Shown: piece by piece, positions 6,619 to 14,109 of the stretch
How the letters are laid out: every line of letters starts with the position of its first letter
Position numbering within the stretch: the first letter of the stretch is position 1
DNA from: an archaeon
GTDB lineage: Archaea > Asgardarchaeota > Hermodarchaeia > Hermodarchaeales > Hermodarchaeaceae
Direction of reading: 5' to 3'
NCBI GenBank assembly: GCA_016550405.1
Contig: JABXGX010000160.1
Span: forward strand, 1-17,217
DNA: 17,217 nucleotides
Notes under the pieces: generated by a model
The model's input: only the letters and a program-made list of their open reading frames with translations
What the model was told of the DNA's origin: nothing
The model's database searches: none
Made by a program: the position numbers and the translations under genes

Positions 6619-8460
6619 TCATAAATCAGCGAGCCCCACAGCTTTAAGGGCAGCGGCTGATGGTCGACCAGTTTTTCGATCCCAGTCTCGATAAGTATAG
6701 TAATCATTTAGTTGCTTTTCAAGATCAGGTACCAGACCACGAGTGCCTCCATTTGGGAGAGGTTGAAGGAGAAGCGTGGGGAGACTATCATCCTCTGGCT
6801 GGAACCCAAGGTTCAGGTTGATAAGACGTTTTAAAGTGATGATGCGGTCTCCAATATGAAGGAGCTCTTGGGGAGTTATCTCTCGGCCAACTACCAGATT
6901 GTAAAATTGAGTGATTTCGTCTACTGTGAAGGTTGGGAACTGGCAGATAATCAAGGAGTTGGAAACCTGACGCCAGCTCTGCGACTTTGCAGCAACTTCA
7001 CCCATCCCTTCATCTGTTTGGGGGTCATCTGCATCAATGCCGAGTTCTAACTGCACTTGGCCTTGAAGGACCATGTACATGTCCCCATCTAGATGGGTCC
7101 CACCCCGTGGACTGGTTGCATAACTTGTCGCCATCCCAAAAAGTGCGCGCGGATCCCAACAGGACACTTCTAGTCCCTTCACATGCACAGCAAGATCTTG
7201 AGCATCATAGCGTTCACCCATCGACCGGACCCCCTCCGCTAGGATATCACCAAAGCCTTCTCGATGCGCAATCTGCTTAATCAATTCAATAACGGGCTCT
7301 GGATTTCCCCATTCAAGTAACATACCTACCTCTTTGGGAGTAAGTTTGTCATGCTCCATGAGATAATGAGCAAATCCGATACTATTCCCGGTGCTAATGG
7401 TGTCTAAGCCTAAATCGTCACAAAGATGACTTGCCATAATAAGAGCATCGAGATTATCAATGAGCATCAGCGATCCCAATGCCCCAAGTGTTTCGTATTC
7501 AGGACCCGAGACTCTGGGTAGCTTATATTTGCCTTCAGGCACTTCGACGACCCGGCCACATTGAATGGGGCACCGATGGCAGCCATCTCGACCAACAAGT
7601 CGCGTCTCCGACATTGTCGCCCCGCTGATATTGTCGTGAGTAGGAAATTCTCCTTGAGTAAAATACTTGTTTGGCATGGAACCAATTTCTTGTGAGGGAC
7701 CGACTGCGGTTGCTGTACCCATCAAGCGGTAACAGTCTGGCATGAAATCTTCTATCATCACTTTATTTGCAGACCTAGCAAGTTCTACAATAGCATCATG
7801 ATTAGCTACAGGAACTGGTTGATTTCCTACTACTGCCAGGGCTTTGAGATATTTACTTCCCATCACAGCTCCAAGACCCATACGACCTGCAGCGCGTCCT
7901 CCCTCGGACATGATATTGGCATATTTTACCAGTTTCTCACCAGCAGGACCTATACTAAGTGTAAAGAACCGCTTTTCATTGATTTCTTTGCGTAAGAGTT
8001 GTTGGGTGGAAGAAACGGTGTGGGACCAAAGATAGTCGGCTGGTTTGAGTTCAGCTGAGCCATAGAGCACTGAGAGGTAGGTAGGTTTTTCAGCGCGTCC
8101 CTGGATGAGCATACCATCATACCCTGCTTGGCGCATTTCTGCACCAAAATACCCCCCAATATCAGCTTCACCCCAGAGGCGAGTGAGGGGTGAACGGGTG
8201 CAGATAGCCATGCGTCCTGAACTGGGTACGGCTGTGCCACCAAAGGGACCAGCCATTAAGAGTAATGGATTATTAGGTCCCAAGGGATCAGTGTCAGCCG
8301 AGAGGAGGGGATACAGAATTCTCGCTGCCAGTCCTGCTCCCCCAATAAAATCGTTGGTCCACTCTAGAGGTGTCGGCATGTCCGTGGTTGTGCCTTTGGA
8401 CAAATCCACCTTTAGTATTTTACCTGTGAACCCGTATGTCTTTTTGACCATGCGTTTCAT
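6619..8460 (-). CDS. Tungsten-type aldehyde:ferredoxin oxidoreductase
   Basis: A 613-residue member of the AOR family, which oxidises aldehydes to carboxylic acids with a tungsten (or molybdenum) bis-pterin cofactor and a [4Fe-4S] cluster, passing electrons to ferredoxin. Length is normal. Cluster ligands are C294, C297 and C301 in GCHRCPIQCG and, far downstream, C506. Family blocks include WTNDFIGGAGLAARILYPL, GPFGGTAVPSSGRMAICTRSPLT, GRMGLGAVMGSKYLKALAV, VSGPEYETLGALGS and ATSPRGGTHLDGD. The first ATG is at 8460 and a second in frame at 8451 (MVKKTYGF); neither has a strong ribosome-binding site, so the start may be 9 nt later. It follows an alcohol dehydrogenase by 35 nt, which suggests linked alcohol-to-acid oxidation. 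The exact substrate (AOR, FOR or WOR type) cannot be told. Confidence 0.95.
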   Translation of the reverse strand: MKRMVKKTYGFTGKILKVDLSKGTTTDMPTPLEWTNDFIGGAGLAARILYPLLSADTDPLGPNNPLLLMAGPFGGTAVPSSGRMAICTRSPLTRLWGEADIGGYFGAEMRQAGYDGMLIQGRAEKPTYLSVLYGSAELKPADYLWSHTVSSTQQLLRKEINEKRFFTLSIGPAGEKLVKYANIMSEGGRAAGRMGLGAVMGSKYLKALAVVGNQPVPVANHDAIVELARSANKVMIEDFMPDCYRLMGTATAVGPSQEIGSMPNKYFTQGEFPTHDNISGATMSETRLVGRDGCHRCPIQCGRVVEVPEGKYKLPRVSGPEYETLGALGSLMLIDNLDALIMASHLCDDLGLDTISTGNSIGFAHYLMEHDKLTPKEVGMLLEWGNPEPVIELIKQIAHREGFGDILAEGVRSMGERYDAQDLAVHVKGLEVSCWDPRALFGMATSYATSPRGGTHLDGDMYMVLQGQVQLELGIDADDPQTDEGMGEVAAKSQSWRQVSNSLIICQFPTFTVDEITQFYNLVVGREITPQELLHIGDRIITLKRLINLNLGFQPEDDSLPTLLLQPLPNGGTRGLVPDLEKQLNDYYTYRDWDRKTGRPSAAALKAVGLADL

Positions 8461-8495
8461 TCATCCGTGGTGATAATTTATAGTAGGTCATCACT

Positions 8496-9665
8496 TTAGA
8501 AGTCAATTGATTTGCCTTCATAGAGATAGTGCCAGAACCGCTCAATATCTTCATTCGTTGGCTCACGGCAGTTGAAAATATTGACTGCCGATTCTTGTGT
8601 AAAGCGAACTAAATCATCATAATTCTTTTCGAATTTCTCTTTTGAGATTCCGTAATCTTTCAAGCTATGGGGTACTTCTAGTTCTTGCATCAGCTTCAAT
8701 ACTGCATCTCGAAGCTTGGTAGTTGCAGTTTGATCATCGTCGTCAGGCTTTCCTGTTCCGATTGCACGGGATAATTCACCGTACAAATCAGCGCTGGTTT
8801 TCACGGCGAATTCGATGGAATAAGGGAGAACCATTCCTACTGTGATGCCGTGGGGTATTTTGAATACTGCCCCCATTGCGTGACCAAAAGAGTGGGTGAT
8901 TCCGAGGAACGAGTTACTCCAAGCGAGCCCACTAATGGAAGCGGCATTATGTAATTTCTCACGGGCTTCAGGGTCATCAGGATTTTCATAGACTTTCGGG
9001 AGGTATTCGAAAATCATTCGCGCAGCATGAATACACAAACCGTTGCTGAAATCGTTTCGCCACTGCACTGTATATCCATCAATAGCTTGTGCTAAGGCAT
9101 CCATGCCAGAAGAGGCAGTAACTTTCGGTGGCATAGATTTCGTGAGCGATGGATCTAAGATTGAAATATAAGGTATTAATTCGGGGTGAGTGAGTTCCAT
9201 TTTGTTCCGATCTTTTGTGTCAGTAATAACCGCAGCCCAGGTTGCGTCAGAACCTGTTCCAGATGTTGTGGGAATTGCAATTAATGTTGTCTTACTTACA
9301 GAAATAGGGGTGAGCGGTGTAATATCGATAATTGGATGGTTTGGATGTTCATTAAGAATCCGAGACACCTTAGCAACATCAATCACGGATCCACCGCCTA
9401 AACCGATTATCAGATCTGGATTGAACTTGCGAACCTGCTTCGCACAGGCCTGGGCTACGACATCGGGAGGTTCGGGAGTTACGCCATCAAAGAAAGCGAC
9501 TTCTTTTCCACTCTCTTTCAGTTTTCGCAGAACAATATTTAAGAATCCCAATTTAACAATAGTTTTGTCTGTGACAACAAAGGCGCGTTTACCTTCAATT
9601 TCTTTCAGGTGGTCTAGCGCATCTTTGCCAAAGACAATAAGTCGGGGACAACGGAAATACCACAT
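8496..9665 (-). CDS. Iron-containing alcohol dehydrogenase
   Basis: A 389-residue group III (FucO/AdhB-like) dehydrogenase that interconverts alcohols and aldehydes with NAD(P). Nucleotide-binding motifs GLGGGSVIDVAK (near residue 90) and IPTTSGTGSDATW (131-143) are clear. Metal-site residues are D189, H258, H262 (nearby catalytic-type His) and H272 in the HSFGHAMGAVFKIPHG region. The usual second ligand, His four residues after the Asp, is Gln193 (MDALAQAIDGY). A longer frame opens with GTG at 9707, but GAGGT 7 nt before the ATG at 9663-9665 and the family-like start MWYFRCPRLIVFG decide for the shorter form. The longer start would also lie inside a palindrome. It is the first gene of the probable operon with the aldehyde oxidoreductase. 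Confidence 0.93.
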   Translation of the reverse strand: MWYFRCPRLIVFGKDALDHLKEIEGKRAFVVTDKTIVKLGFLNIVLRKLKESGKEVAFFDGVTPEPPDVVAQACAKQVRKFNPDLIIGLGGGSVIDVAKVSRILNEHPNHPIIDITPLTPISVSKTTLIAIPTTSGTGSDATWAAVITDTKDRNKMELTHPELIPYISILDPSLTKSMPPKVTASSGMDALAQAIDGYTVQWRNDFSNGLCIHAARMIFEYLPKVYENPDDPEAREKLHNAASISGLAWSNSFLGITHSFGHAMGAVFKIPHGITVGMVLPYSIEFAVKTSADLYGELSRAIGTGKPDDDDQTATTKLRDAVLKLMQELEVPHSLKDYGISKEKFEKNYDDLVRFTQESAVNIFNCREPTNEDIERFWHYLYEGKSIDF

Positions 9666-9685
9666 TCTAACTACCTCTTTGGGGT

Positions 9686-9704
9686 CATGCAAAGATTTTG
9701 CATG
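9686..9704. promoter_or_regulatory. Perfect palindrome, candidate operator of the alcohol/aldehyde operon
   Basis: CATGCAAAgatTTTGCATG has perfect 8-bp arms around a 3-bp centre. It lies 21-39 bp before the alcohol dehydrogenase ATG. A TATA-like GATTATAGG on the minus strand (9725-9733) predicts a transcript start near 9703, so a protein bound here would block initiation. This is the usual layout of an archaeal repressor site. Function is inferred. Confidence 0.6.
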
Positions 9705-9724
9705 CACTCTTCACAAATCTACAT

Positions 9725-9733
9725 CCTATAATC
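9725..9733 (-). promoter_or_regulatory. Possible TATA box of the alcohol dehydrogenase operon
   Basis: The minus strand reads GATTATAGG about 64 bp before the ATG at 9665. The expected transcript start falls at the edge of the 9686-9704 palindrome. Match to the archaeal TATA consensus is moderate. Confidence 0.35.
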
Positions 9734-9742
9734 AATTCCAGT

Positions 9743-9776
9743 AAAAAAGTGGATAGGATACGGAGGCTTTCTCCAA
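9743..9776 (-). terminator. Possible terminator of the SCP2 gene
   Basis: Reading the minus strand after the SCP2 stop codon, a short stem GGAG..CTCC is followed about 16 nt later by a run of six T (the A-run at 9743-9748 on the plus strand). The stem is short; the T-run is the better evidence. Confidence 0.3.
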
Positions 9777-9793
9777 TGACCATGGGCTAAAGT

Positions 9794-10201
9794 CTAAAAT
9801 TCGGTTTTAATCATTTGCGCGGTTCGAACCAATTCTTTGGCTGCACGGGTGGCACGCATAACCTTCGCCCGGTCCCCAGTTAGTTTCATTTTCCGAGTGA
9901 GTAAGGCCTTAATGGGATCCAGTCGGCCTTCAATGATTTCCTGCCAGTTGGAATATTCACCTTCATAAATGAAAGCAGTTTCTTTGGAGTCTCGATTGGA
10001 GAGCATTTCGTAGCTTCGACACGTTCCATGCCATAAGTCCATCCACATTACTATCTCTTCGTCAATTCCGGCATCTTTGTCTGACCATACGATAAACAGA
10101 AAGTCGCCTTCCCATGTTTCAGCGGCTTCAGCATAGGCTTGATTATCATTCAAGGTCTTGACAAACTGTTCAATCCATTCGGGTGTACCAAATTGTACCA
10201 A
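9794..10201 (-). CDS. SCP2 sterol-binding domain protein
   Basis: A 135-residue protein made up of one SCP2-type domain. This fold has a hydrophobic tunnel that binds lipids or acyl groups. Typical blocks are FGTPEWIEQFVKTLND at the start, TWEGDFLFIVW, and near the end the IIEGRLDPIKALLTRKMKLTGD stretch, with the family's lysine-rich glycine turn. The start is TTG at 10199-10201 with GGTGA 7 nt upstream; no in-frame ATG exists near it. A TATA-like AATATAAAG lies about 50 bp upstream on the same strand. Archaeal single-domain SCP2 proteins have no firmly known substrate; lipid or acyl-CoA handling is the usual guess. It is divergent from the metallophosphoesterase gene. Confidence 0.85.
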   Translation of the reverse strand: MVQFGTPEWIEQFVKTLNDNQAYAEAAETWEGDFLFIVWSDKDAGIDEEIVMWMDLWHGTCRSYEMLSNRDSKETAFIYEGEYSNWQEIIEGRLDPIKALLTRKMKLTGDRAKVMRATRAAKELVRTAQMIKTEF

Positions 10202-10249
10202 TATCGTTCACCAGGTTCGACAGGAATATGAAGTGATAGATGAAGACAT

Positions 10250-10258
10250 CTTTATATT
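10250..10258 (-). promoter_or_regulatory. Probable TATA box of the SCP2 gene
   Basis: The minus strand reads AATATAAAG. The expected transcript start near 10229 gives a leader of about 28 nt that contains the GGTGA site in front of the TTG start. Confidence 0.4.
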
Positions 10259-10343
10259 CTGTCTTTTCGTTCAAAGAATTTTACCCAAATGGCTTAAATT
10301 CAAGTGCTCGGGATGTTGCCCTGTTATTGAGTGTGAGAACAAA

Positions 10344-11117
10344 ATGGTAAAATATACACTAGTGCAAATTTCGGATTTACACATCGGTGAATCCGGATAT
10401 CGCAAAGACATGATTATTTCTGCAGTCGATGAAATTAACAAAATGAAGCCCAACCTAGTCATGGTATGTGGTGATCTGACATGGAATGGTGTCCGTGAAC
10501 AGTTCCTAGAAGCGCGTGATATTTTACAGAATCTTGATTCGCCTGTGATTTATACCATGGGAAATCATGACGCCTCTAATGTAGGCTACTTGATCTTTGA
10601 GGAACTATTCGGCCCTCGTTTTGCAGAATACCATGACGATACCCTTTTTCTCATGGCGGCGGATAGTTCAGAGCCAGATTTGGATACCGGCCATATTGGT
10701 AGAGAAGGTCGGAACTTCATTGACAAATACTTCTCAGATGTTGAAGAAGGATTACTGAAAGTCTTCGCCTTACATCATCATCTGGTTCCCGTTCCTCGGT
10801 CAGGTCGAGAACGTGACAGCATGGTTGATTCAGGGGATATGCTCGAACTATTAATGCACAAAGGAGTAGGTTTAGTTCTCAGTGGTCATCGACATTACCC
10901 CTGGGTATGGCGGCTTGAAAACATGGTATTAGTCTATTCAGGAACCTGTGGGAGCCCTCGACTCCGCGGCAGCCCCTGCCAAAATTATAACATCATCAAT
11001 ATCGGTAAAAACACAATTGATATCTCCACCAAGCTCATTGGCGGGCCTAGACGACGACGAGGACGGTACCGCTGGGGAAAACGAGGAATATCCTTACGGA
11101 GTAACAATTCACCCTAA
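10344..11117 (+). CDS. Calcineurin-type metallophosphoesterase
   Basis: A 257-residue phosphoesterase of the calcineurin-like superfamily, which uses two metal ions to cut phosphomonoesters or phosphodiesters. All metal-site motifs are present: D11-L-H13, GDLTWNG with D44 and N48, GNHD at 73-76, HHH at 144-146 and GHRH at 181-184. This order is like the cyclic-nucleotide phosphodiesterase (CpdA/Icc) branch, but the substrate is unknown. The frame is open back to 10158; that part overlaps the SCP2 gene and reads as an unlikely Cys-rich leader, so ATG 10344 is preferred, though its ribosome-binding site (GTGAG) is weak. The last 27 residues contain RRRRGRYRWGKRG, a very basic tail that might bind nucleic acid or membrane lipid. 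Confidence 0.88.
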   Translation: MVKYTLVQISDLHIGESGYRKDMIISAVDEINKMKPNLVMVCGDLTWNGVREQFLEARDILQNLDSPVIYTMGNHDASNVGYLIFEELFGPRFAEYHDDTLFLMAADSSEPDLDTGHIGREGRNFIDKYFSDVEEGLLKVFALHHHLVPVPRSGRERDSMVDSGDMLELLMHKGVGLVLSGHRHYPWVWRLENMVLVYSGTCGSPRLRGSPCQNYNIINIGKNTIDISTKLIGGPRRRRGRYRWGKRGISLRSNNSP

Positions 11118-11147
11118 CCGGAGGGAAAAGCAGGGCAGATTTCTCTA

Positions 11148-11504
11148 ATGTCTCGGGAGTTGTTCTGTACACCTCTGACATGGACCGAGCGGCACATTTT
11201 ACACCCAAATCCTAGGACTCAAAGTTATTGAAACGGACCAGGGCTTGCTACCCTCCAATTACAAAACGTGAAGCTTTACTTGTATTATGCCGAGAACCCA
11301 TCAGAGACACCCACTGAATCACTGAAAATGTCTAAAGTTACATTCAAAGTCGATGATATTGATGCAGCTTTCCATCATCTGCAAGAAGCCAAGGAACAAA
11401 TAACCCGTAGAATTGTCAAATATAGTCCAACGACTTTTGTCTTCAATTTTCTTGATCCAGACGGGAATTCGCTAGCCTGTGAAAGTGACACACGGGCCCA
11501 CTGA
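11148..11504 (+). pseudogene. Broken VOC (glyoxalase/dioxygenase-like) gene
   Basis: Three reading frames together give one VOC-fold protein of about 118 residues. Frame one reads GVVLYTSDMDRAAHF, frame two YTQILGLKVIETDQG, and frame three (from 11268) KLYLYYAENP to FNFLDPDGNSLACES, which is the family's typical ending. Adding one T to the run at 11197-11200 and one A to the run at 11263-11266 restores the frame. Adding one G at 11155-11157 also joins it to the ATG at 11148. The last 78 codons remain open on their own (GTG 11268 to TGA 11504), but they lack the first half of the fold. Real decay and homopolymer sequencing error both fit. The function of the intact form is unknown; the family includes glyoxalases, epimerases and resistance proteins. 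It fills the largest gap between intact genes. Confidence 0.75.
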
Positions 11505-11520
11505 ATAGCTGAAGGAGGCT

Positions 11521-12501
11521 TCATTGCGCTTTAATTTCAGCAAGCAGAGAAGGATTGAGGTTACTTCCACTCGCTATAATAGCGACGAGGTCATCCTTGT
11601 GGATGGGAATCCGCTTTTCTAGTAAGGCTGCAATACCCACGACACCTGCAGGTTCGAGAGGCTGATGTTCATGGTGGAGGGTCCAGCGAATTGCCTGTCG
11701 TAATCCTTGTTCTTCAACAAGAACCACATCATCGACATGCTGTAAGCCAATGTTAAGATTTAATTGGGCAGTATTGCCGGCTAACCCATCCGCAATGGTA
11801 GGTTCCACAGGAACATGAAACAGTTGTTGTTTTCGGAAATTCTCATAGAAGGCATGAGTTGCAGTGGTTTGGACTCCGATAACTCGAATCGTTGGATCAA
11901 CAGTTTTGACCCAAAGTGAAATACCAGAGATTAGTCCTCCACCGCCTATTGGCACAACAACAAGACTGACTTCAGGTAAATCTTCTAAGAGTTCATAACC
12001 TACCGTACCTTGACCGGCAATGACAAGCGGATCTGCATAAGCGTGAACAAGCGTGAGTTGCTTCGACTCAGCGTAGTCAACACTATAAGCGGCCGCTTCA
12101 TCATAGTTGCTCCCGTGCTCGAGAATCGTTGCACCATACTCTTTGCATTTCGCCATCTTTAGTGGTGAAGCACCATGCGGAACAATGACTGTTGCCGGAA
12201 CATTCAATTGTTGAGCTGCATAGGCGACCGCAAGTGCATGGTTCCCAGTGGAAGCAGTAATAACACCCTGCTTTGCTTTAATTGAAGGAAGAGATGCAAT
12301 CTTGTTATAGGCGCCACGTAGCTTAAAGACCCCAGTGCGCTGAAGACTCTCCCACTTGATATACACTCGAGCCTCTGCGATTTTTCCAAGCGCCTTGGAA
12401 CGCAACACAGGTGTCCGTTCTATGATACCTACCAACCGTTTGCGCGCTTGGAGAATCATCCGGGGTGTAACAGGAAAAGCTGAAGCGAATGAAGAACCCA
12501 T
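11521..12501 (-). CDS. PLP-dependent threonine/serine dehydratase
   Basis: A 326-residue fold-type II PLP enzyme of the threonine dehydratase/serine racemase group, which deaminates threonine to 2-oxobutyrate or serine to pyruvate. The Schiff-base lysine is K60 in LQRTGVFKLRGAYNKI; the family usually has Ser or Ala where this has Val58. The substrate loop is TASTGNHALAVAY (82-94) and the phosphate-binding loop PIGGGGLISG (184-193). A late ASGSNL corresponds to the family's SGGN. The protein ends there, so the C-terminal ACT regulatory domain of biosynthetic IlvA is absent; it resembles the short TdcB-like form. The ATG has GGTGA 8 nt upstream. It ends 16 nt from the broken VOC gene and is divergent from the triple zinc-ribbon gene. 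Confidence 0.9.
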   Translation of the reverse strand: MGSSFASAFPVTPRMILQARKRLVGIIERTPVLRSKALGKIAEARVYIKWESLQRTGVFKLRGAYNKIASLPSIKAKQGVITASTGNHALAVAYAAQQLNVPATVIVPHGASPLKMAKCKEYGATILEHGSNYDEAAAYSVDYAESKQLTLVHAYADPLVIAGQGTVGYELLEDLPEVSLVVVPIGGGGLISGISLWVKTVDPTIRVIGVQTTATHAFYENFRKQQLFHVPVEPTIADGLAGNTAQLNLNIGLQHVDDVVLVEEQGLRQAIRWTLHHEHQPLEPAGVVGIAALLEKRIPIHKDDLVAIIASGSNLNPSLLAEIKAQ

Positions 12502-12590
12502 GGTTCAATTCACCATTACAGCAGCAATAACCTTTCGGGAAGATAACGATTTCTTAGAAGAGCTTTTTTGTATCAGTGCAGGTACGATTG

Positions 12591-12598
12591 TTTATAAG
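12591..12598 (+). promoter_or_regulatory. TATA box of the triple zinc-ribbon gene
   Basis: TTTATAAG predicts a transcript start near 12621, only about 16 nt before the ATG chosen for the downstream gene. The motif is nearly symmetric and could also serve the divergent dehydratase gene. Confidence 0.5.
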
Positions 12599-12636
12599 TG
12601 TGCATTTTCGTTATTGGAAAGCAGAGCGTGACCCCT

Positions 12637-13113
12637 ATGTCCCGAGATGAAATTCAACAAAAACTCCATTGTCGACGGTGTGGTCGCCCACGAACTGTGA
12701 ATCGGGTAAGTAAACCCTCATCTAATAAGGTGAAACTCTATATGTCGTGTCCCGTTCACACCAGTCAAGTAACCTATTCTATGGCACTCAGCCAATATGA
12801 CGAAGTAAGTGACCTTGTCCGTGAACATGTCCTCCTATGTAAAAAATGCGGACAACCCGTTGACATTGTCGGTCAACGCGCAGGGAATCTTACCACGAAG
12901 CTCAACATTCAGTGCCCTGAGCATGGAAGTGGTGAACGCCAAGTTAACAATTCACTCCTCGATCCTATCCTTTCAGCTGTTTCTGCATCAGCCACTAGCA
13001 GAGCAACACCAACTGCACCTACAACTATGGCAAAATTCTGTCCAAGTTGTGGCTCACCAGTTCCTACCGCTGAAGCAAGATTCTGTCATCACTGTGGGGC
13101 TTCTCTGGAATAG
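12637..13113 (+). CDS. Protein with three zinc ribbons, function unknown
   Basis: A 158-residue protein with three well-separated zinc sites. Ribbon 1 uses C12, C15, C38 and H41; ribbon 2 uses C68, C71, C93 and H96, each as CxxC followed by CPxH. Ribbon 3 is a short C-terminal zinc-ribbon with C135, C138, C150 and C153 (FCPSCG and FCHHCG). A flexible Ala/Thr/Pro/Ser linker lies at about 113-130. The frame is open from 12598, but a TATA box covers that point, so ATG 12637 is preferred; GTG 12628 is possible. Ribbons 1 and 2 look like an internal duplication. Such proteins usually bind nucleic acid or other proteins; no enzyme domain is visible, so no function is assigned. Confidence 0.82.
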   Translation: MSRDEIQQKLHCRRCGRPRTVNRVSKPSSNKVKLYMSCPVHTSQVTYSMALSQYDEVSDLVREHVLLCKKCGQPVDIVGQRAGNLTTKLNIQCPEHGSGERQVNNSLLDPILSAVSASATSRATPTAPTTMAKFCPSCGSPVPTAEARFCHHCGASLE

Positions 13114-13172
13114 GTTTTTCAATTCGTATCCTAGCGCCGGAGATAAAAGAAGATGAGAATAGGTTTCCGCCG

Positions 13173-13961
13173 CTAGGTTTGCTTTCTTTTTGGAGGAAAG
13201 ATCTTTCTCGCTGAGGTAACATACCCTGTATGTCCAATCATTCGAGTTGCGGGGCGAGTTTTTCCGGGACGCACAAGAATTTCCCTTTCAAGGAGTTCCC
13301 GGGTCATGATTTCTGTGAAATGAGATTCATACAAAGCATCAACTGTCCGCTGAGTCTGCTCAATGGTTGGAGAGAAGGATACCAATACCCCACCACCCTG
13401 AAGCGCCGTATAGGCGAGTGGAACGACATCCCAAGGCACAGCCATATCCAAAACCACTGCATTAACCTCAGTTTCTTTGATTCCATGGAGTATGTCCTGC
13501 TGCTGAATCGTAATCACTTGGGTCAAGCCCGCCTTCTCGATATTCTTCTGTGCTTCTTTAGCAAAATCATCACGAACTTCGTAAGAGAAGATATGGCCGT
13601 CAGGTGCCACATGATATCCGAGAATCGAAGTCAGTGCGCCGCTTCCCGTGCCTGCTTCAACAACTTTGGAGCCGGGTCCGATTCCTGCTAGGAGAAGAAT
13701 TAGACCGGCATCCTTGGGATATATAATATTAGTTTGGCGCCCCATTTTAATGGCCTGATCCCGTGGCAAGGGAGGAAGCGCAGCGATATGCGTGCCAAGG
13801 CTTGTGGAGATAAGACTCCCAAAAGGTTGTCCGATCACTTGATTAAATTCGAGAATACCGCGGTGGAGGTGAAACGACTTTTCTGGTTCCACTCGAAGAA
13901 GCCAGTGGCGACGCACATCAAGGTAGAAGAGAACTTGATCACCAGATTGAATATCGGTCAA
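13173..13961 (-). CDS. trmI: tRNA (adenine-N1)-methyltransferase TrmI
   Basis: A 262-residue class I SAM methyltransferase of the TrmI/Gcd14 family, which makes m1A in the T-loop of tRNA (position 58, and in some archaea 57 too). The N-terminal beta domain is followed by the SAM loop VVEAGTGSGALT (100-111), acidic E128 and D156, and the catalytic-type motif LDMAVPW (171-177). The C-terminal RPGKTRPATRMIGHTGYV block is a hallmark of the family. The start is TTG at 13959-13961 with GGTGG 6 nt upstream. It is divergent from the zinc-ribbon membrane genes across about 150 bp in which I see no clear TATA box. Its identity is secure; this is a housekeeping gene. Confidence 0.95.
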   Translation of the reverse strand: MTDIQSGDQVLFYLDVRRHWLLRVEPEKSFHLHRGILEFNQVIGQPFGSLISTSLGTHIAALPPLPRDQAIKMGRQTNIIYPKDAGLILLLAGIGPGSKVVEAGTGSGALTSILGYHVAPDGHIFSYEVRDDFAKEAQKNIEKAGLTQVITIQQQDILHGIKETEVNAVVLDMAVPWDVVPLAYTALQGGGVLVSFSPTIEQTQRTVDALYESHFTEIMTRELLEREILVRPGKTRPATRMIGHTGYVTSARKIFPPKRKQT

Positions 13962-14109
13962 GGGTATCCACCAACGTGCCTTACGCCCCTTTCCTTTTCA
14001 GCCTTCTGCCCTGATGTTTCAAGTTGCCGTAGAAAATCCAAAGTCAGAGAAAATCAGAGGAAACAGTTAAGGGGGTTCCCTCGTATGTCTGAAGACAGGA
14101 GGAAGAAAT

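Noticed and set aside
9666..9707. Longer alcohol dehydrogenase starting with GTG at 9707
   Set aside because: It has no ribosome-binding site, runs through the palindrome, and a good site stands before the ATG at 9665.
10184..10201. Direct repeat TGTACCAA twice, 10 bp apart, at the SCP2 start
   Set aside because: It is explained by the coding sequence of the first six SCP2 codons; only two copies, so operator function is weak.
10205..10235. GGTTCGA resembling a tRNA T-loop
   Set aside because: No acceptor, D or anticodon stems could be built around it; a second similar site at 9828 is inside the SCP2 gene.
10158..10343. Cys-rich N-terminal extension of the metallophosphoesterase
   Set aside because: It overlaps the SCP2 gene and its promoter, and the phosphoesterase fold begins at the ATG at 10344.
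10948..11148. 66-aa frame rich in Ala, Asp and Glu on the plus strand
   Set aside because: It lies almost wholly within the phosphoesterase gene in another frame and has no start signal; a shadow frame.
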